From: Gallionella sp.
GTDB taxonomy: Bacteria; Pseudomonadota; Gammaproteobacteria; Burkholderiales; Gallionellaceae
Length of the DNA: 64,000 nt
Assembly (NCBI GenBank): GCA_028714075.1
Contig: JAQTMZ010000011.1
Coordinates: 1-64,000, forward strand
Direction of reading: 5' to 3'
Below, piece after piece: positions 30,060 to 40,216 of the stretch (positions within the stretch are counted from its first letter, which is position 1; the number at the start of each line of letters is the position of its first letter). The translations under genes were made by a program, and so were the position numbers. The notes below the pieces were generated by a model. That model worked only from the letters and a program-made list of their open reading frames with translations. It had not been told where the DNA came from and ran no database searches.

Positions 30060-31121
30060 TTAATTCCATGGCGTTTTGAATCTTCCTCCCGGAATTTGAT
30101 TCCAACAGGTGCCAACTATTCCTTTCCAAACTTTTCTCGGCAGTTGCACATAACCCATATCGAGAATCTTCTTGTCATCCTCGTCGAAGGCCCATTCAAA
30201 AAATTTCAATACTTTTTTGGCGCCCGCGGATTTACGAATCAGAATGAAAGTGGCGCTGGTAATGGGCCATGCATCATGACCGGGTTTGTTGATCATGGAT
30301 TCGCAGAAACATCTGGAGGATTCGATGCCCAGTGAAGCGGCCTTGAATGAGGCTGCGGATGGCTTGACGAAATTGCCGTCGTGATTCTTCAGTTGCGCAT
30401 AATTCATTTTGTCTTGCATGGTGGAGGTATATTCCAGATAGCCGATAGAGCCGCTAACGCTCTTTACATAAGAAGCCATGCCCCCGCCGCCATGGATGCC
30501 GATACCGGTTTTCCAGGGAACAATATTACCTGTGCCCATACTAGACTTCCACTCCGGGCTGACTTGCGACAGGTATGTGGTAAAGACGAAGGTTGTGCCA
30601 GAGCCATCAACGCGATGCACCACATTGATTTCCTGATTGGGCAACTTCACGCCATTATTGTCGGCAACGATATGCGCATCGTTCCACCTGGTGATCTTGC
30701 CCAGAAAAATATCAGCCAGCACATTACCTGAAAGCTTGAGCTGGCCCTCGGCGACGCCATCCAGATTGATCACGGGCACCACGCCGCCAATCAAAGTCGG
30801 AAACTGGATCAAGCCGTTTTTCTCCAGTTCTTCCTGTGTCATCGGGGCATCGGTAGCGCCGAAATCCACGGTATTGGACAGAATTTTCTCGACGCCGCCA
30901 CTGGATCCTATGGGGTTGTAGTACACCCCGATACCGGCTTCCATTTGATAGCCATTAAACCATCTTAAATAAGCCGGATAGGGGAAGGTGGCGCCTGCGC
31001 CGGTGATGAAATCACTAGCCGAGGCGATGCCTGCCGCCAACAATAAGGCCGCCAGGCCAATCTTGCGGATGAAATAGTCAGCCATATCATTTCCCGCGCC
31101 ATTTATAAAGCGCCGAACCAT
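30060..31121 (-). CDS. PstS-type phosphate ABC transporter substrate-binding protein, without pst permease genes nearby
   Basis: ITGAGATFPYPAYLRWFNGYQ, IGSSGGVEKILSNTVDFGATDAPM, HRVDGSGTTFVFTTYLS; start may be internal at MADYFIRKI. Confidence 0.88.
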   Translation of the reverse strand: MVRRFINGAGNDMADYFIRKIGLAALLLAAGIASASDFITGAGATFPYPAYLRWFNGYQMEAGIGVYYNPIGSSGGVEKILSNTVDFGATDAPMTQEELEKNGLIQFPTLIGGVVPVINLDGVAEGQLKLSGNVLADIFLGKITRWNDAHIVADNNGVKLPNQEINVVHRVDGSGTTFVFTTYLSQVSPEWKSSMGTGNIVPWKTGIGIHGGGGMASYVKSVSGSIGYLEYTSTMQDKMNYAQLKNHDGNFVKPSAASFKAASLGIESSRCFCESMINKPGHDAWPITSATFILIRKSAGAKKVLKFFEWAFDEDDKKILDMGYVQLPRKVWKGIVGTCWNQIPGGRFKTPWN

Positions 31122-31371
31122 ACTCCAGATGCCCTGAAATTAATGTAGGGCAATGGGAAATCGGTTGTCGGCGTTTATCCTACAGAGTGGGAGGCGCGCT
31201 GAATCAAACCGAATACTCGGCGGGCTTATTTCGTAAACAGGCGAGTAAATTTGAACAATGGATGGATAACAGAACTGCAGCCGTCATTCACAGCGGTCAC
31301 ATTGAAGAGGACTAACTTTCCGAGTGCCGGATTTCAGGATGCAAACGCAACACTAAACAATCACCGCTTCG

Positions 31372-32442
31372 CTACGCGATCAGCGCCACGCTCTTCACCT
31401 GCGCGAACACTTCCATGCCGATGGCGAGATTGAGCTGGTCGCGCGAGCGGCGGGTGATGCGCGACAGCAGTATCTGTCCGCTGCCGACGGTCATGCGCAA
31501 GCTCACGCGATCCGGCCCCTCATCCTGAATGCGGTCGATGCGCGCCTCCAAGATGTTGCTGATGCTGGAGCCCTGCGGCGCGGCGGTGGCAATGCTCACG
31601 TCGCGCGCCAGCACGCGGGCGCGCACCATGCTGCCGATGGCGCGCTCCACCTTGCTCACCCACAGGCTGCCGCCGGAGAAATCCAGCCGGGTGAGATGAT
31701 ATTTCTCGTCATGGGCGGCCACGCTGGCTTCGATCACCGCACCCGCATCGTCCAGATGCGCGGTAGGCAGATCCAGCCGTCCCAGAATTTCGTTGAGCGC
31801 GCCGCTGGCGATGACGCGCCCCTGTTCCATCAGCACCAGTTGATCGGCCAGCCGCGCCACTTCATCCAGCGCGTGGCTGACGTAGATCACCGGGATATCC
31901 AGCTCGCCGTGCAAGCGTTCCAAGTACGGCATGATTTCATGCTTGCTCGCGGCATCCAGCGCCGAGAGCGGCTCGTCCATCAGCAGCAGGCGCGGGCTGG
32001 TGAGCAGCGCGCGGGCGATGGCGACGCGCTGCCGCTCGCCGCCGGATAACCCTGCCGGACTATCGCGCCCGATCAGCTTGTTCAGGCCGAGCCACTCCAC
32101 CACCTGTTCCAGTTGCACCTTGCGCTGCACAGGCGGAATACGCTTCAGGCCGTATTCCAAATTGCGCCGCACCGACAGATGCGGAAACAGGCTGGCCTCC
32201 TGAAACACATAACCCAGCGGGCGCCGGTGCACCGGCAGAAAATTTGCGCCGTCCTGCCACACCTCGCCCTTCACCTGCAGCAACCCGTTGGCTGTCCGTT
32301 CCAGTCCCGCGATGCAGCGCAGCAAAGTGGTCTTGCCCGATCCGGACGGGCCGAACAGCGCGGTGACACCATGCGCATGCACCTGCAAATCCGCATGCAG
32401 AGCGAAGCCGGGGTAGGACAGATCGAAGCGGGCGTGGATCAT
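31372..32442 (-). CDS. modC: Molybdate ABC transporter ATP-binding protein
   Basis: [35 protein letters not shown]-terminal TOBE-like domain; start at 32442. Confidence 0.95.
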   Translation of the reverse strand: MIHARFDLSYPGFALHADLQVHAHGVTALFGPSGSGKTTLLRCIAGLERTANGLLQVKGEVWQDGANFLPVHRRPLGYVFQEASLFPHLSVRRNLEYGLKRIPPVQRKVQLEQVVEWLGLNKLIGRDSPAGLSGGERQRVAIARALLTSPRLLLMDEPLSALDAASKHEIMPYLERLHGELDIPVIYVSHALDEVARLADQLVLMEQGRVIASGALNEILGRLDLPTAHLDDAGAVIEASVAAHDEKYHLTRLDFSGGSLWVSKVERAIGSMVRARVLARDVSIATAAPQGSSISNILEARIDRIQDEGPDRVSLRMTVGSGQILLSRITRRSRDQLNLAIGMEVFAQVKSVALIA

Positions 32443-33122
32443 TTGCGTTTCCCGGTCGGGTTGAAGGTATAGAGCAGCAACAACACAACGAATGCAAACA
32501 CCACCATCCCCGCCGACAGCCAATGCGCCGCGGCATATTCCATCGCCTCGACATGGTCGTAAATCTGCACCGACACCACGCGCGTCTTGTCCGGGATATT
32601 GCCGCCGATCATCAGCACCACGCCGAATTCGCCGACGGTATGCGCGAAGCCGAGCACCGACGCGGTAAGCAGGCCGGGCTTGGCGAGCGGCAGCGCCACG
32701 CTGAAGAAAGTATCCGATGCGGATGCGCGCAGCGTCGCGGCGGTTTCCAGCGCACGCTCGGGAATAGCCTCGAAAGCGTTTTGCAGCGGCTGCACCACGA
32801 ACGGCAACGAATAAAATACCGAGGCGATCACCAGCCCGGCGAAAGTAAACGGCAGCAGGCCGATCCCCAATGCTTGTGTGAGATGACCAAGCGGCCCATT
32901 CGGCCCCATCGCCACCAGCAAATAAAAACCGATCACCGTCGGCGGCAGCACGATGGGCAGCGCCACCACCGCGCCGACCGGCCCCTTCCACCAGGAACGG
33001 GTGCGCGCCAGCCACCATGCAATCGGCGTACCGACCAGCAGCAAAATGACGGTCACCACTGCCGCCAGCTTGAAGGTAAGCCAGATCGCGGACAGGTCGG
33101 CGGAAGAGAAGGCAGATTCCAT
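32439..33122 (-). CDS. modB: Molybdate ABC transporter permease
   Basis: [53 protein letters not shown]. Confidence 0.95.
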   Translation of the reverse strand: MESAFSSADLSAIWLTFKLAAVVTVILLLVGTPIAWWLARTRSWWKGPVGAVVALPIVLPPTVIGFYLLVAMGPNGPLGHLTQALGIGLLPFTFAGLVIASVFYSLPFVVQPLQNAFEAIPERALETAATLRASASDTFFSVALPLAKPGLLTASVLGFAHTVGEFGVVLMIGGNIPDKTRVVSVQIYDHVEAMEYAAAHWLSAGMVVFAFVVLLLLYTFNPTGKRK

Positions 33123-33154
33123 TATGTTATTTCAAATACTCCAAAAATACGCAT

Positions 33155-33190
33155 CCCCTCTCCCTTGCAGGGAGAGGGCTAGGGAGAGGG
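33155..33190. repeat. CCCTCTCCC-type palindromic intergenic repeat
   Basis: cccctctcccttgcagggagagggctagggagaggg between modA and modB. Confidence 0.8.
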
Positions 33191-33222
33191 TAGAAGCTGT
33201 GTCGGCTCTACAGTGCGGCAAC

Positions 33223-34005
33223 TCATTTTACTTCGCCCGGCAATGCAAAACCGTAACGCGTCATCACCATGCGCGCCTCCTTGCCCGCCATGAAACTCGC
33301 GAATGCCTGCGCCAGCGGATTGCCAGCAGCGTGTCTGGTAATGATGAAACCTTGTTCCAGCGGCTGGTGCAGCTTGTCTGGGATTAACGTATACCCGCCC
33401 TGTTTTGCCAATTCAGGGCTGAGCGCCAGCGACAGCGCGATGATGCCGACCTGTGCGTTGCCGGTCTGCACGAACTGTGCGGTCTGCGCGACGTTTTCTC
33501 CATAGACCAGTTTGGCTTCCACTTTTTCCCACACCCCCGCCGCCTTGAGTGCCTCTTCCGCGCGCTTGCCGTAAGGCGCGTGCTTCGGATTGGCGATGGC
33601 GATTTTCTGGATCGCCGGATCGGCGAGATCGGTGAGCGTCATCCTGCCGGCATCGCGCGACGGGCTCCACAACACGATGCGTCCCACCGCATAGGGTTGC
33701 GCCTCTGAGGCGGCAAAGCCCTCCGCCTTGAGCGCGCGCGCGTAAGCGATGTCGGCGGAAAAATACAAATCGAAAGGTGCGCCTTGCCGAATCTGCGCCT
33801 GGAATTTTCCGGACGAACCGTAGACGGTTTCTACCTGATCGCCCGGATGCGCCTTGCCGAACAGCACGACGATCTCGTCCAGCGCGAACTTGAGATCGGC
33901 GGCAGCGGCGATGGTGATTTTCTGTCCCGCCTGTGCGCTCTGCACGGCAAAACCAAACAACAGCAGCGCAGATGCCGCCAGCGTGAATAATGCGCGTAAT
34001 TTCAT
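33223..34005 (-). CDS. modA: Molybdate ABC transporter substrate-binding protein
   Basis: ITIAAAADLKFALDEIVVLFGKAHPGDQVETVYGSSGKFQAQIRQGAPFDLYFSAD. Confidence 0.95.
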   Translation of the reverse strand: MKLRALFTLAASALLLFGFAVQSAQAGQKITIAAAADLKFALDEIVVLFGKAHPGDQVETVYGSSGKFQAQIRQGAPFDLYFSADIAYARALKAEGFAASEAQPYAVGRIVLWSPSRDAGRMTLTDLADPAIQKIAIANPKHAPYGKRAEEALKAAGVWEKVEAKLVYGENVAQTAQFVQTGNAQVGIIALSLALSPELAKQGGYTLIPDKLHQPLEQGFIITRHAAGNPLAQAFASFMAGKEARMVMTRYGFALPGEVK

Positions 34006-34013
34006 GGTAATCC

Positions 34014-34844
34014 TTATGCGTTGACCGCCAGAATGACGTGGGATGCCTTGATCAGGGCGCAGGCTTTCTCTCCCACCTTGATACCCAGATTCCTGACGCT
34101 TTCACTCGTTGCAATCGCCGTCACTATTTTCCCGCCCGGCAATTCAAGCACCACTTCGGTGTTCACCTCGCCCGGCATGCAGCGCACCACCGTGCCGTGC
34201 AGCTCATTGCGCGCACTGGTTTTGCAATTTTCGGAGGTGGTCAAAATTATCCATGGCGCTTTGATCAGCGCATACACTTCGCTGTCAATTTCCAGCTTGA
34301 GATGCGCCACGCTCTCGTTGGTGATCACGGCAACCAGAGTATCGCCCCCGCCGATATCCACAATCACTTCGGCATTGACCGCACCCGATTTCACACATTT
34401 GACCTTGCCCAAAAACTGGTTGCGCGCACTTGTCTTCAAGTCATACCTCCTTATCAAATGGTAGTACTCGTCAAAATCGTCGCTGACGTTTCCCAGCGAC
34501 TTGAGTATCTGCTCGCGCTCCTGCTCGATCCGCCGATACGCGCCCACCACGCGGCGGCCATAAGTGGTCAGCGTGGTTCCCCCGCCTTTTTGCCCTCCGG
34601 CCTTGCGCTCCACCAGCGGCTGCTCGGAAAGATTGTTGATCGACTCCACCGCTTCCCACGCCGCCTTGTAGCTCATCCCCATCGCAGTCGCCGCCGAGGA
34701 AATGGAACCCGTCGCGTCGATGCGCTCCAGCAGTTCAAGGTGATCCCAGCGCCGCCCTTGGGCAATTTTCAGTTTGGGCAAAAGCGTTGTTGTTTTGTTT
34801 ATCTGCATCAATTCAGTCACATCCAATCCATTATCGTTATGCAT
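34014..34844 (-). CDS. modE: Molybdate-responsive transcriptional regulator with two TOBE domains; true start may be 34808
   Basis: LLERIDATGSISSAATAMGMSYKAAWEAVESINNLSEQPLVERKAGGQKGGGTTLT; two Mop/TOBE repeats (KTSARNQFLGKV...; KTSARNELHGTV...). Confidence 0.95.
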   Translation of the reverse strand: MHNDNGLDVTELMQINKTTTLLPKLKIAQGRRWDHLELLERIDATGSISSAATAMGMSYKAAWEAVESINNLSEQPLVERKAGGQKGGGTTLTTYGRRVVGAYRRIEQEREQILKSLGNVSDDFDEYYHLIRRYDLKTSARNQFLGKVKCVKSGAVNAEVIVDIGGGDTLVAVITNESVAHLKLEIDSEVYALIKAPWIILTTSENCKTSARNELHGTVVRCMPGEVNTEVVLELPGGKIVTAIATSESVRNLGIKVGEKACALIKASHVILAVNA

Positions 34845-34859
34845 TTATACTACATAACG
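34835..34859. promoter_or_regulatory. Candidate ModE-binding box 1
   Basis: CGTTATGCATTTATACTACATAACG, dyad resembling the E. coli ModE consensus CGNTATATA-N6-TATATAACG. Confidence 0.6.
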
Positions 34860-34873
34860 CTTGATTTGCCAAG

Positions 34874-34897
34874 CGTTATGTAGTAATTTGCATAACC
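34874..34897. promoter_or_regulatory. Candidate ModE-binding box 2
   Basis: CGTTATGTAGTAATTTGCATAACC, 9-N6-9 arrangement; also part of 15-bp perfect inverted repeat 34848-34885. Confidence 0.6.
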
Positions 34898-34935
34898 AAG
34901 CCAATTCTACTTTTTTATATTCAGGAGAAATAGAC

Positions 34936-36468
34936 GTGTTAAATCTCAACAAGCTGGCTTTGCTTGCTGTTTCTATATTATTGACGGCACCAAACGCGAT
35001 GGCGGATGCAACGGCTGATACCAAGACCAAGCTCGAAGCGCTTCAGCAACAAATACAAGCGCTCTCCGCCGAGCTGCATGCCATGCAGGAACAACTGGCA
35101 AACGCCAATAGACAGGCGCAACCAGCGAATACCGGGGAAGAAAAAACTGTCAGCAAGGGCCAGAGCAAAGGCGAACCGATGTACGCCTCTTTCAAGGATG
35201 GCCTGGTGTTCGATGACGGCACCGGCAACTGGTCCTTGCAGCTCAACGGCCGGGTTCAAGCGGACTACCGCAACACAACCCCCACCCAGTGGAAGAACGA
35301 TACTTTCACCATCCGCCGCGCGCGGTTGGGCGGCACCTTCACCTACCTCAAGGATTTTGCCGTCCGGATCGAAGGGGAGTTTGCCAACGGCAATGATGGC
35401 GCAAAAGGCACGACAGCAATGACTTACGGGCATGTGGATTACAACCATTTCCCCGGTGCCCGGCTGCGTATCGGCCAGTTCAAGCCGGTATTCGGCCTCG
35501 AGCGTGCGGAGAGCACCAACTTCACCGATTTCATGGAGCTCTCTTTGGCAACCGCAACAGGGCCGGCCTTCAACTCGACCTACGACCGCGGCCTGATGCT
35601 GTTTGGCGCGCCGTTCAAAGGCACCTACTACAACCTGTCCTATGTGAACGGCAGCGGCCAGAATAACGATTCATTGAAGGATTCCAAGGACTTCATCGGC
35701 CGGTTCGCCGCCAATATTGCCGACTTGGCCGAATGGAAAAACTCATCCGTAGTGCATCTCGGCGTTTCCGGCAGTAAAAATCAGGTGGAGCCTTCTAATT
35801 CGCCGGCCGCCGGCACCGCTTATTCCACGGCGCTTTCAGCCTATACGGAAGCGAACGGTATCACCTCCAATACGGCGGGTAACACCGGTGCAACCGCAAC
35901 CAAGTTTTTCGGCACGGACGCTTTTACCGGCAATGTGGATAAAAATCGTTTGGGGTTTGAGACCGCACTGGCGTATGGGCCAGCCAAGTTTCAAGGGGAA
36001 TATATAACAACCAGTTTTAATAAATTCTCGGCAACAACTTCGGCAACAAAAAAGATCACGGCGTCGTACGTCAGCTTGACCTGGTTAGCCACCGGCGGGA
36101 ATTATGCCGATTCTTACAAGAGCGGCATGTTTAATCGAATCTATCCGAAACAAAACTTTTCATGGAGCAATGCCGGTTTTGGCGAAGTCGAACTCGGGCT
36201 GAGATACAGCATATTCGATGCTTCCGATTTCAAGACAACGGCACAGGGTTGCGTGGCTGGCACCGGATGTTTGACTACGGCAACGGCTGCAACTGCCTAC
36301 ACCAACAAGGCCAATGCATGGACTGCCGGGGCAAAATGGATGCTGACGCCTTATGCGCGCTTAATGCTGAATTACGTGCATACAAAATTCGATACTCCAG
36401 TAATTTTCAACAGCATATCCAGCAATGACGAGAAAGCCATCGCCATGCGTGCCCAATATGATTTTTAA
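34936..36468 (+). CDS. OprO/OprP-like (phosphate-selective porin family) outer membrane porin, GTG start
   Basis: Signal peptide LALLAVSILLTAPNAMA; N-terminal coiled coil; WSLQLNGRVQADYRN...FTIRRARLGGTFTYLKDFAVRIEGEF; terminal aromatic YDF. Confidence 0.85.
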   Translation: MLNLNKLALLAVSILLTAPNAMADATADTKTKLEALQQQIQALSAELHAMQEQLANANRQAQPANTGEEKTVSKGQSKGEPMYASFKDGLVFDDGTGNWSLQLNGRVQADYRNTTPTQWKNDTFTIRRARLGGTFTYLKDFAVRIEGEFANGNDGAKGTTAMTYGHVDYNHFPGARLRIGQFKPVFGLERAESTNFTDFMELSLATATGPAFNSTYDRGLMLFGAPFKGTYYNLSYVNGSGQNNDSLKDSKDFIGRFAANIADLAEWKNSSVVHLGVSGSKNQVEPSNSPAAGTAYSTALSAYTEANGITSNTAGNTGATATKFFGTDAFTGNVDKNRLGFETALAYGPAKFQGEYITTSFNKFSATTSATKKITASYVSLTWLATGGNYADSYKSGMFNRIYPKQNFSWSNAGFGEVELGLRYSIFDASDFKTTAQGCVAGTGCLTTATAATAYTNKANAWTAGAKWMLTPYARLMLNYVHTKFDTPVIFNSISSNDEKAIAMRAQYDF

Positions 36469-36931
36469 CAGGGGCGCATGCTGTCAGAAATTGCGCGCGG
36501 GATAAGCCGCAGTTGCAAGGGGCTAAAAGCGTAGTAGTCGTGATTTAATCAGGTAGACAGTGCCCGAGATTTACTTTCAAAATCGCTCAGGATGCGGTTG
36601 TGTGCCACAAGCAGATATTTAAGCTCGGCAGCGCGGCTGTCTCCTGTTCGGCCTAAGCGGTTGGCCGCTGGAACTTGCACTTGTTCCGCTTTGTGCCAAC
36701 AAGCGACAGTCAGAGTTTAAAATTCAACACTTGAAAGCTGACGTTCGTGAGCTACTGTAATGATTGCCTTTTCGGCTCCCAATTTAATTGAGGCGGCCTA
36801 TACAAGTCGAAATAACATGGGTATAAACAGAATCACATTTGCCCATATCAAGCACGGGGGCTATTATTCACGATGACCTCAAATCCACGGCAATGCCGAG
36901 TAATGACTGTACGCGTTAGCTTCTTCCAACT

Positions 36932-39900
36932 ATGGAAATAATCGACAACATAAATAACCTGCTCGGCGACAATCTGAAGCAGACCCTCAAGCCCGGTTCA
37001 AAGCTGAAGATCGCGGCTTCGTGTTTTTCGATATACGCATTTGAGGCGTTGAAGAAAGAACTTGAAGGCATCGAGTCGTTGGAGTTCATTTTTACTTCGC
37101 CGACCTTCATGCCAGACGTAGTTGCCGACAAACTCAATAAAGAACACCGCCAATACCATATTCCCAAGACTGAACGCGAGCGCAGCTTTTACGGCAGCGA
37201 GTTTGAAATTCAACTCAAAAACAAACTCACCCAGCGAGCGATTGCGAAGGAATGCGCTGACTGGGTTCGGCGCAAGGCCAGCTTCCGCTCTAATCGTGGC
37301 ACAGCACCCATGCAGCAATTCGCCGGTGTTCAAACATCGGGGGCAGCGGCCATTTATATGCCGCTCCACGGGTTTACCGCCGTCGATCTTGGCTATCAGC
37401 GCGGTGATGCAGTATCGAATATCGTCAACAAATTTGACGAGCCAGCCCACACCGGAGTTTTACTGAACCTGTTCGATCAAATATGGAACGATCAGGAAAA
37501 GCTGGAAGATGTTACATCCAGAATCTGCGACCACATTGCCTCGGTGTATCAGGAAAACTCCCCGGAGCGTATCTACTTCCTGATGCTCTACAACATTTTC
37601 AACGAATTCCTCGAAGACCTGAACGAAGACGATTTACCCAATGACCGCACCGGCTATCAGGACAGCCTGATCTGGCAGAAGCTGTTTAACTTCCAGAGGG
37701 ATGCGGCTACTGGCATCATCAACAAGCTGGAAACATTCAACGGCTGTATTTTGGCGGACAGTGTTGGTCTCGGGAAAACTTTCTCAGCGCTGGCAGTGAT
37801 TAAATATTACGAGCTGCGCAACCGTTCGGTTCTCGTTTTATGCCCCAAGAAGCTGGCAGACAATTGGTTGAACTACAACCGCAACCTCACCACCAACATT
37901 TTTGCCAAAGACCGGTTTAACTACGACGTGCTTTGCCATACCGACTTGCAGCGCACCAGTGGCGAGTCATTCGGCACACCGCTGAATCGGATTAACTGGG
38001 GGAACTACGACCTGGTCGTCATCGACGAATCGCACAACTTCCGCAACAACGATGCCTTCAAAGACCGCGAGACACGCTATCAGAAGCTGATGAATTCCGT
38101 CATCAAGCAAGGCGTTAAAACCAAAGTCTTGATGCTCTCGGCCACCCCGGTCAACAACCGCTTCAATGACCTGCGCAACCAGCTTGCACTCGCCTATGAA
38201 GGCGACCCGGACAACCTCAACAAGAAACTGCGCACACAGAAAGACATAGATGAGATTTTCCGTCGGGCGCAACGCGCCTTCAATAATTGGTCAACACTCC
38301 CACCCGAAGAGCGAACGGCCAATGCGATTTTAAGCGCGCTGGACTTCGATTTCTTCGAGTTGCTCGATAGCGTGACCATTGCTCGTTCCCGCAAACACAT
38401 CGAAACTTTTTACGATACCAAAGACATCGGCAAGTTTCCCCAGCGCCTCAAGCCGCTGTCATTCCATTGCCAGCTCACCCACCGCACCGATGTGATCGGT
38501 TTCAACGAAATCTTCAACCAGCTTTCACTATTGAAGTTGTCTGTGTATGCGCCGGTTAGTTACATATTGTCGAGCCGTCTCGCCAAGTACGAAGCGCTTT
38601 ACGACACCCAAGTCGAAGGTGGGAGAGGCAAACTAAAGCAAGCCGACCGTGAGCGCAGCCTTCAGGCGTTGATGACGATCAATCTGCTCAAGCGCCTTGA
38701 AAGCTCAGTCCAGTCTTTCCGGCTAACCCTGCAAAAACTGAAAGACAATCATTCGGCCACGCTTGAGAAAATCACGGTATTCGAGCAGACGGGTAAAGAT
38801 GCCCCTGTCAATGATGTCTCAGTTTCTTTTGAGAATGCCGAACCCGATGATGACGAGCTGCCTGACATCGACGATGCCAAAATCGGCGGCAAGGTTCAGA
38901 TAAGTTTGTCCGATATGGACTTGCCATCGTGGAAGCACGATTTGTCAGCCGACCTCTTGGTGATCGACGCGCTCCTCGCCGAGATGTTCAAAATAACACC
39001 GGCTGACGATGCCAAACTTCAGCACCTCAAAACCCAGATCAATAGCAAGTTGGCATCCCCAATCAATCCGGGCAACAAGAAGGTGTTGATCTTTACCGCC
39101 TTTGCCGACACAGCCAGTTATCTCTACGAGCACCTTGCCGATAGCCTGTGGCAATCTCACCAAATCCACACCGGCAAAGTCACCGGCAGCGATGGCCCAA
39201 CATCCACGCTCAAGTCCAATACGCGGCAGGGCTATGATTTCCAGTCACTGCTGACCCTCTTTTCGCCACGCTCAAAAGAAAAGGCGCTCACCCTTCCCAA
39301 TGAACCGCGAGAAATCGACATTCTCATCGGCACCGACTGTATTTCCGAAGGGCAAAACCTTCAGGATTGCGACTACCTGATCAACTATGACATTCACTGG
39401 AACCCGGTGCGCATCATCCAGCGCTTCGGGCGGATAGATCGCATCGGCTCACAAAACGCCAGCATCCAGTTGGTGAACTACTGGCCGGACATTACCCTCG
39501 ACGAATACATCAATCTCAAGGAGCGCGTTGAAAACCGCATGGTCATCGCCGACGTGACCGCGACCGCCGACGACAACGTGCTCAACACCCAGTCCAACGA
39601 CATTTCCTACCGCAAGGAGCAACTGCGCCGCCTTCAGGAAGAAGTGATCGAAATGGAAGACCTGAAAACCGGCGTCTCCATTACCGACCTCGGCCTCAAC
39701 GACTTCCGCATGGATTTGTTGAATTACATCAAAGCCAATGGCGACCTTGCCAACGTGCCCACGGGCATGAATGCCGTGGTGCCAGCCGACCCGGCGCGGG
39801 GCTTGCCACCGGGGGTGATGTTCACGCTGCGCAACCGCAACAATGGCGTCAACATCAACCAGCACAACCGCCTGCACCCTTACTACCTGATCTATATCGG

Positions 39901-40216
39901 CGAGAATGGCGAGGTCGTCGCCGACCACACCGAAGTCAAACGCCTGCTCGACTTGGTGCGTAGCGCCTGCAAAGGCCAAAGCCAGCCGCTGCCGGACGTG
40001 TGCCGCCTGTTCAACCAGGCCACCGACGACGGGCGCAACATGAAGGCATATTCCGACCTGCTCGCCCAGGCCATCCGCTCCATGGTGGACTCGAAGGATG
40101 ATAAGGACATCGACAGCCTGTTTAGCGGTGGGCGCACCACGGCGCTGGCCAACACCATCGCGGGGCTGGATGATTTTGAGCTCATCGCTTTTCTGGTTAT
40201 TCAGGCCACGGAATGA
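36932..40216 (+). CDS. SNF2/superfamily 2 helicase (1094 aa) with PLD-like N-terminal region, defence-associated
   Basis: CILADSVGLGKTFSALAVI, DLVVIDESHNFRNND, VLMLSATPVNNR, IIQRFGRIDRIGSQ; N-terminal region IAASCFSIYAFEALKKELEGIESLEFIFTSPTF. The PLD assignment is less certain than the helicase. Confidence 0.85.
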   Translation: MEIIDNINNLLGDNLKQTLKPGSKLKIAASCFSIYAFEALKKELEGIESLEFIFTSPTFMPDVVADKLNKEHRQYHIPKTERERSFYGSEFEIQLKNKLTQRAIAKECADWVRRKASFRSNRGTAPMQQFAGVQTSGAAAIYMPLHGFTAVDLGYQRGDAVSNIVNKFDEPAHTGVLLNLFDQIWNDQEKLEDVTSRICDHIASVYQENSPERIYFLMLYNIFNEFLEDLNEDDLPNDRTGYQDSLIWQKLFNFQRDAATGIINKLETFNGCILADSVGLGKTFSALAVIKYYELRNRSVLVLCPKKLADNWLNYNRNLTTNIFAKDRFNYDVLCHTDLQRTSGESFGTPLNRINWGNYDLVVIDESHNFRNNDAFKDRETRYQKLMNSVIKQGVKTKVLMLSATPVNNRFNDLRNQLALAYEGDPDNLNKKLRTQKDIDEIFRRAQRAFNNWSTLPPEERTANAILSALDFDFFELLDSVTIARSRKHIETFYDTKDIGKFPQRLKPLSFHCQLTHRTDVIGFNEIFNQLSLLKLSVYAPVSYILSSRLAKYEALYDTQVEGGRGKLKQADRERSLQALMTINLLKRLESSVQSFRLTLQKLKDNHSATLEKITVFEQTGKDAPVNDVSVSFENAEPDDDELPDIDDAKIGGKVQISLSDMDLPSWKHDLSADLLVIDALLAEMFKITPADDAKLQHLKTQINSKLASPINPGNKKVLIFTAFADTASYLYEHLADSLWQSHQIHTGKVTGSDGPTSTLKSNTRQGYDFQSLLTLFSPRSKEKALTLPNEPREIDILIGTDCISEGQNLQDCDYLINYDIHWNPVRIIQRFGRIDRIGSQNASIQLVNYWPDITLDEYINLKERVENRMVIADVTATADDNVLNTQSNDISYRKEQLRRLQEEVIEMEDLKTGVSITDLGLNDFRMDLLNYIKANGDLANVPTGMNAVVPADPARGLPPGVMFTLRNRNNGVNINQHNRLHPYYLIYIGENGEVVADHTEVKRLLDLVRSACKGQSQPLPDVCRLFNQATDDGRNMKAYSDLLAQAIRSMVDSKDDKDIDSLFSGGRTTALANTIAGLDDFELIAFLVIQATE

